Shown: in pieces, positions 4,986 to 7,689 of the stretch
Layout: each line of letters starts with the position of its first letter
Numbering within the stretch: position 1 is the first letter of the stretch
NCBI GenBank assembly: GCA_002861585.1
Contig: PJQJ01000031.1
Span: forward strand, 1 to 7,689
DNA length: 7,689 nucleotides
Direction: 5' to 3'
Source of the DNA: Candidatus Saccharimonadota bacterium
Lineage (GTDB): Bacteria > Patescibacteriota > Saccharimonadia > Saccharimonadales > Saccharimonadaceae
Program-made: the position numbers and the translations under genes
The notes under the pieces: generated by a model
Told to the model about the DNA's origin: nothing
Databases searched by the model: none
What the model saw: only the letters and a program-made list of their open reading frames with translations

Positions 4986-5348
4986 CCGTCAGAGGACTGA
5001 GTAATCGCTTGGCTTTGCTAAGAGGAAAGTCCGGGCAGCGAAGGACAAGACAGTTGCTAACGGCAACCGGAGGTGACTCTAGGGAAAGTGCCGCAGAAAC
5101 AAAACCGCCCCCATTCTTAGGAAAGGGGGTAAGGGTGAAAAGAGTGGGGTAAGAGCCCACAGTCTTCCACGGTGACGTGATAAGAGTGGTAAACCCTGTC
5201 TGCTGCAAGGTGATTTACTAACTGCTTTTAGTAGCAGTGGTGGTCCGCTAGGTAAATCAACAATAAAACCGCTCGATTGTGCAGGCAACTGCACGACTAG
5301 ATAGATGATTGCTCATGACAGAACCCGGCTTATAGGTGCTCTGATACA
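4986..5348 (+). ncRNA. rnpB: RNase P RNA, bacterial type A
   Basis: The catalytic RNA that cuts tRNA 5' leaders. The universal segments are present in order: GAGGAAAGTCCGGGC (P4 5' side, about 5021-5035), AGGGAAAGTGCCGCAGAAA, AGGGTGAAAAG, GGTAAGAGCCCAC, GGTAAACCC, TAGATAGATGATT and GACAGAACCCGGCTTATAGG (P4 3' side). Helices seen by eye are P1 GTCAGAG/CTCTGAT (4988-4994 with 5339-5345), P2 GAGTAATC/GATTGCTC (4999-5006 with 5307-5314), a short P3 CTTGGC/GCTAAG, P8 GTTGC/GCAAC, P12 CCCCC/GGGGG, P13 GTGGG/CCCAC and P18 GTGCAG/CTGCAC with a GCAA loop. P16 is GATTTAC/GTAAATC (5212-5218 with 5252-5258), and P6 is probably GGAC/GTCC; this P6/P16/P17 set is the mark of type A. The loop expected to bind the tRNA CCA end lacks the usual GGU. 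The ends are estimated to a few bases. Confidence 0.96.
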
Positions 5349-5350
5349 TG

Positions 5351-5385
5351 AAAAAATCCCCGATTACTCGAGGATTTTTTCTTTT
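5351..5385. terminator. Bidirectional terminator between rnpB and rplT
   Basis: Six A, TCCCCGA, loop TTAC, TCGAGGA, six T then CTTTTT. One C-A mismatch sits in the stem. A T-tract follows on both strands, so it serves rnpB on the plus strand and the infC-rpmI-rplT operon arriving on the minus strand. Confidence 0.88.
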
Positions 5386-5402
5386 TAGCCTGAATGACTA
5401 GT

Positions 5403-5744
5403 CTATTTAAGGCTTTTTACGACACCTGCGAAAGCGGCAGGTTCATTTGCAGCTAATTCAGCAAGGACCTTGCGGTCAAGGGTGATGTTAGTGCTCTTTA
5501 GCCCAGCCATAAGTCGAGCGTACGTCGTACCATTTTCACGGGCTGCAGCGTTAATGCGTGTGATCCAAAGAGCGCGAAGATCACGCTTTTTGTTTCGGCG
5601 ATCACGGTAAGCGTACTGCAATGCACGGATAACACCTTGTTTCGCAAGGCGGAATGATCGCGTGCGGTTGTGCTGCATACCTTTTGCGGCATCTAAAACT
5701 TTTTTATGCTTGCGTCGAGCAGCGACACCTCGTTTTACTCGCAT
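5403..5744 (-). CDS. rplT: 50S ribosomal protein L20 (bL20)
   Basis: A 113-residue basic protein, a little shorter than the usual 117-119. It has the L20 pattern: MRVKRGVAARRKHKKVLDAAKG, then RTRSFRLAKQGVIRALQYAYRDRRNKKRDLRALWITRINAA and YARLMAGLKS. It binds 23S rRNA early in large-subunit assembly, and in E. coli and Bacillus it also represses its own operon. It is the last gene of infC-rpmI-rplT. Only one base separates the rpmI stop from its ATG. Its Shine-Dalgarno AGGAG lies inside the last codons of rpmI, about 7 nt from the start. A terminator follows 18 nt after the stop. Confidence 0.97.
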   Translation of the reverse strand: MRVKRGVAARRKHKKVLDAAKGMQHNRTRSFRLAKQGVIRALQYAYRDRRNKKRDLRALWITRINAAARENGTTYARLMAGLKSTNITLDRKVLAELAANEPAAFAGVVKSLK

Positions 5745-5745
5745 A

Positions 5746-5940
5746 CTATACTCCTAGTGCTCGTTTAAGGTTTTTAGCAATTGAACCGGTAATCTCTGAT
5801 TTACCACCGATAACGCGTTTGCGTGACTGACTCTTCTTTGCAAGAAGGTGGCCACCAAAAGCTCGTCGTCGCATAAGCTTACCTGTGCTGGTACGCTTTA
5901 TACGCTTCGCTGTGCCGCTATGTGTTTTAAGCTTTGGCAT
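5746..5940 (-). CDS. rpmI: 50S ribosomal protein L35 (bL35)
   Basis: A 64-residue highly basic protein of the usual L35 length: MPKLKTHSGTAKRIKRTSTGK, RRRAFGGHLLAKKSQSRKR, then the end KNLKRALGV. It is part of the large ribosomal subunit. It sits between infC and rplT as in most bacteria. Its ATG lies 14 bases inside the infC end (another frame). A good AAGGAG Shine-Dalgarno lies 8 nt upstream, within infC, so the two are probably translated in a coupled way. Confidence 0.97.
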   Translation of the reverse strand: MPKLKTHSGTAKRIKRTSTGKLMRRRAFGGHLLAKKSQSRKRVIGGKSEITGSIAKNLKRALGV

Positions 5941-6451
5941 TATTGTTACTCCTTACTACTATGCTCAAATTTCGCCCTGCCATTTGAGGTTTTTGATCTA
6001 CTACTGCAACATCGGATAGCTGTTCAATGATCTTTTCGAGAAGTTCATATCCAAGTTCTTGGTGAGCCATCTCACGACCTCTGAAGAACGCCATAATTTT
6101 TACTTTGTGACCTTCTGAAAGAAAAGTGCGGATTTTCTTAAGCTTGATTTCAAGATCGTGGGCACCGATCTTAAGTCCAAGGCGCATCTGCTTTACTTCC
6201 ATCACCTTTGCACGCTTCTTGTTCCGCTGTAGTTCCTTCGTCTTTTGATACTGGTATTTACCCCAGTCGACTATCTTGGCAACAGGCGGAGTTGCATTTG
6301 GTGAAATCTCCACAAGGTCTAACCCTGCACGGTCGGCTTCTAAAAGTGCATCTGCCCGCGATAAAATCCCTAATTGGGTACCGTCGGGACCAATAACTCG
6401 CAATTCAGAGGCTCGAATGCCTCCATTTATGCGAACTGACTTGTTATTAAT
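5927..6451 (-). CDS. infC: Translation initiation factor IF-3, starting at an AUU codon
   Basis: IF-3 binds the 30S subunit, keeps it apart from 50S and checks the start codon. The protein of 174 residues has the N-domain signature VRINGGIRASELRVIGPDG and QLGILSRADALLEADRAGLDLVEI, the lysine-rich linker, and the C-domain VKQMRLGLKIGAHDLEIKLKKIRTFL and KIMAFFRGREMAHQELG. The frame upstream of TTG 6403 still encodes the conserved INGGIRASEL, so that TTG is not the start. No ATG, GTG or TTG lies further upstream before a stop codon. ATT at 6451-6449 lies 7 nt after a perfect AAGGAG, matching the AUU start of E. coli infC, on which IF-3 represses its own translation. First gene of infC-rpmI-rplT; it overlaps rpmI by 14 bases. 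Confidence 0.94.
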   Translation of the reverse strand: MNNKSVRINGGIRASELRVIGPDGTQLGILSRADALLEADRAGLDLVEISPNATPPVAKIVDWGKYQYQKTKELQRNKKRAKVMEVKQMRLGLKIGAHDLEIKLKKIRTFLSEGHKVKIMAFFRGREMAHQELGYELLEKIIEQLSDVAVVDQKPQMAGRNLSIVVRSNNNAKA

Positions 6452-6458
6452 ACTGAAG

Positions 6459-6464
6459 CTCCTT
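6459..6464 (-). promoter_or_regulatory. Shine-Dalgarno that fixes the AUU start of infC
   Basis: AAGGAG on the minus strand, 7 nt before ATT 6451. No other start codon stands at a workable distance in the infC frame. The strong site probably makes up for the weak start codon. Confidence 0.85.
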
Positions 6465-6500
6465 GCACGTAGCAGTTATATTAGATGTTGTTCGCATAAA

Positions 6501-6529
6501 ATTTTATCAGATTAGACCGCTTTTAGCAA
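6501..6529 (-). promoter_or_regulatory. Promoter of the infC-rpmI-rplT operon
   Basis: On the minus strand, TTGCTA (6529-6524) and TAAAAT (6506-6501) are 17 bp apart, and TGA before the -10 gives an extended -10. RNA would start near 6494, leaving a leader of about 43 nt before the AUU codon. That leader is too short for the large L20 leader seen in Bacillus. No terminator is seen between comM and this promoter, so some read-through from comM is possible. Confidence 0.75.
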
Positions 6530-6542
6530 CAGGGGTTATACA

Positions 6543-7689
6543 CTATAGTTTCATTCGATACTGAAGAGCTTCGCTGATATGGGCAGAGGTGATTTCGGGA
6601 CTTGATTCAATATCAGCGATCGTTTGTGCAACTTTTATGACTTTAAAGTAAGCCCTGGCCGATAGCTGTAGGCGGTCTGCGGCCACATTAATGAGCTCCT
6701 TTGCCCTCGGGTCAATCCGGAGATGCTGCTTAATGTCCTGATTGCTAAGTGTTGCGTTAGTCTTTGTCGATAAACCGTAGCGCTTCGCTTGTACGAGGCG
6801 CGCCTCCCTGACGGCCCTAGCTGCATCTTCTGTCGAGGACGTTTTATGGCCTTGATCCAAGAGCTTTTCGTGGTCGACGCGCGCTACATGGACGATCATG
6901 TCGATTCGGTCAAGGAGGGGCCCGGAAACCCGTTTCTGATACAGCATAATCTGGTGTGCACTGCAGGTGCATTCACGGGTTGGATCGCCGGCGAAACCAC
7001 ATGGGCAAGGGTTCTTTGTCGCAACAAGCATAAAACTTGCCGGGAAACTGAGGCGTTGATTGGCCCGCGAGATATGAACGATGCGGTCCTCCAATGGTTG
7101 TCGCAGTGATTCTAGCGAGGTACGCGGATATTCCGGTAGTTCGTCTAAAAATAAAACACCGTGATGAGCGAGGCTTATCTCGCCTGGCTGCGGCACGCGA
7201 CCGCCGCCGACAAGGGAAATATAGCTAGCAGTGTGGTGTGGAGAGCGAAAAGGACGATGAGTAATAACGGAATCATCTGCCTCACCGGCAAGGCTATGAA
7301 GTTTAGTCACTGCAATAATTTCCTCGTTGCTGAGCTTGGGCAGTAATGACACAAGTGCTTTAGCGAGCATTGTTTTGCCTGCACCGGGTGGACCATCAAA
7401 GAGGATATTATGATGTCCAGCAGCAGCGATAATGAGGGCGCGTTTGGCCTGCTCTTGACCATAAATGTTGTCTAGATCTGTTGATGATATATTTACATCA
7501 TGCTTATGCTTATAAGCTATAACAGGGGAGGGATGAGGAATTTCACCCTTCAAGAACAAGAAAAGTTCACGAAGATTACTTGTAGCTATAATGTCTACAT
7601 TATCTATAAGCTGTGCCTGCTCACTATTGCTTACGGGAAGAAACAGTTCTTTGATGTTATTTTTACGTGCTATTTCAGCAATCGTTACA
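6543..7689 (-). CDS. comM: ComM/YifB family AAA+ ATPase (Mg-chelatase-like), N-terminus outside window
   Basis: The frame is open to the window edge and gives the last 381 residues of a family usually near 500. The first stretch, ending LFLPVSNSEQAQLIDNVDIIATSNLRELFLFLKG, is the end of the Lon-like N-domain. Then come YGQEQAKRAL, Walker A GPPGAGKT (7394-7371), GEISLAHHGVLFLDELPEY (Walker B region, about 7180-7125), the cysteine cluster CPCGFAGDPTRECTC, and the Mg-chelatase C-terminal part with GPLLDRIDM and LSARAYFKVIKVAQTIADI. In Vibrio and Acinetobacter, ComM is a hexameric helicase that drives branch migration during natural transformation, so a similar role in DNA uptake is likely. A TTG at 7559 is internal to conserved sequence and is not the start. 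It is followed by the infC promoter with no terminator seen. Confidence 0.95.
   Translation of the reverse strand, partial: VTIAEIARKNNIKELFLPVSNSEQAQLIDNVDIIATSNLRELFLFLKGEIPHPSPVIAYKHKHDVNISSTDLDNIYGQEQAKRALIIAAAGHHNILFDGPPGAGKTMLAKALVSLLPKLSNEEIIAVTKLHSLAGEADDSVITHRPFRSPHHTASYISLVGGGRVPQPGEISLAHHGVLFLDELPEYPRTSLESLRQPLEDRIVHISRANQRLSFPASFMLVATKNPCPCGFAGDPTRECTCSAHQIMLYQKRVSGPLLDRIDMIVHVARVDHEKLLDQGHKTSSTEDAARAVREARLVQAKRYGLSTKTNATLSNQDIKQHLRIDPRAKELINVAADRLQLSARAYFKVIKVAQTIADIESSPEITSAHISEALQYRMKL

Noticed and set aside
4531..5208. A 225-residue minus-strand frame
   Set aside because: It is antisense to the RNase HI domain and to rnpB, has no recognisable domain, and both plus-strand features are secure.
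6209..6403. infC starting at TTG 6403
   Set aside because: This would remove the conserved INGGIRASEL segment of the IF-3 N-domain, which is intact upstream.
1..7689. CRISPR arrays, insertion sequences, phage genes or a defence island
   Set aside because: No direct-repeat array, transposase, integrase or terminal inverted repeats were seen; the gene set is housekeeping.

Overview
The window looks like an ordinary housekeeping stretch of a small-genome bacterium, most likely a Candidatus Saccharibacteria (TM7) or related CPR lineage. This is inferred from gene content: a compact M50 protease, a winged-helix/nucleotidyltransferase protein, a degenerate MBL-fold protein, and a NUDIX-RNase HI fusion packed between translation genes. 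No taxonomic search was possible. TGA is used as a stop (end of miaA), which argues against the code-25 groups (Gracilibacteria, Absconditabacteria). No mobile element, CRISPR array or phage gene is visible.

Layout, left to right. (1) 1-1530, plus strand: the C-terminal part of a HAD-type hydrolase, an alkyltransferase-like DNA repair protein and miaA, overlapping end to start. (2) 1536-2865, plus strand: an extended -10 promoter, then a winged-helix/nucleotidyltransferase protein and an MBL-fold protein without its metal motif, closed by a strong bidirectional terminator. (3) 2878-3799: rpmB (minus) and an M50 site-2 protease (plus) diverge from back-to-back promoters. The protease promoter is placed so that its mRNA would begin at the start codon. 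(4) 3804-4059: a promoter, a region of about 148 nt that folds into a long rod with paired ends (candidate new structured RNA), then tRNA-Pro(GGG) with an encoded CCA. (5) 4081-4953: a NUDIX-RNase HI fusion. (6) 4974-5385: the RNase P RNA gene with its promoter and terminator. (7) 5403-6529, minus strand: the classical infC-rpmI-rplT operon with its own promoter. infC apparently starts at an AUU codon. (8) 6543-7689, minus strand: the C-terminal three quarters of a ComM/YifB AAA+ protein, running off the window.

How the parts relate: most genes serve translation and RNA metabolism (miaA, rpmB, tRNA-Pro, rnpB, infC, rpmI, rplT). A smaller set handles DNA repair and uptake (alkyltransferase-like protein, RNase HI, ComM). 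The most interesting items are the unexplained structured RNA at 3819-3966, the RNase P RNA that seems to lack the L15 GGU motif although the neighbouring tRNA encodes CCA, the AUU start of infC, the NUDIX-RNase HI fusion and the probably leaderless protease mRNA. No stretch of more than 300 bases lacks a gene; the longest protein-free gaps are filled by RNA genes.
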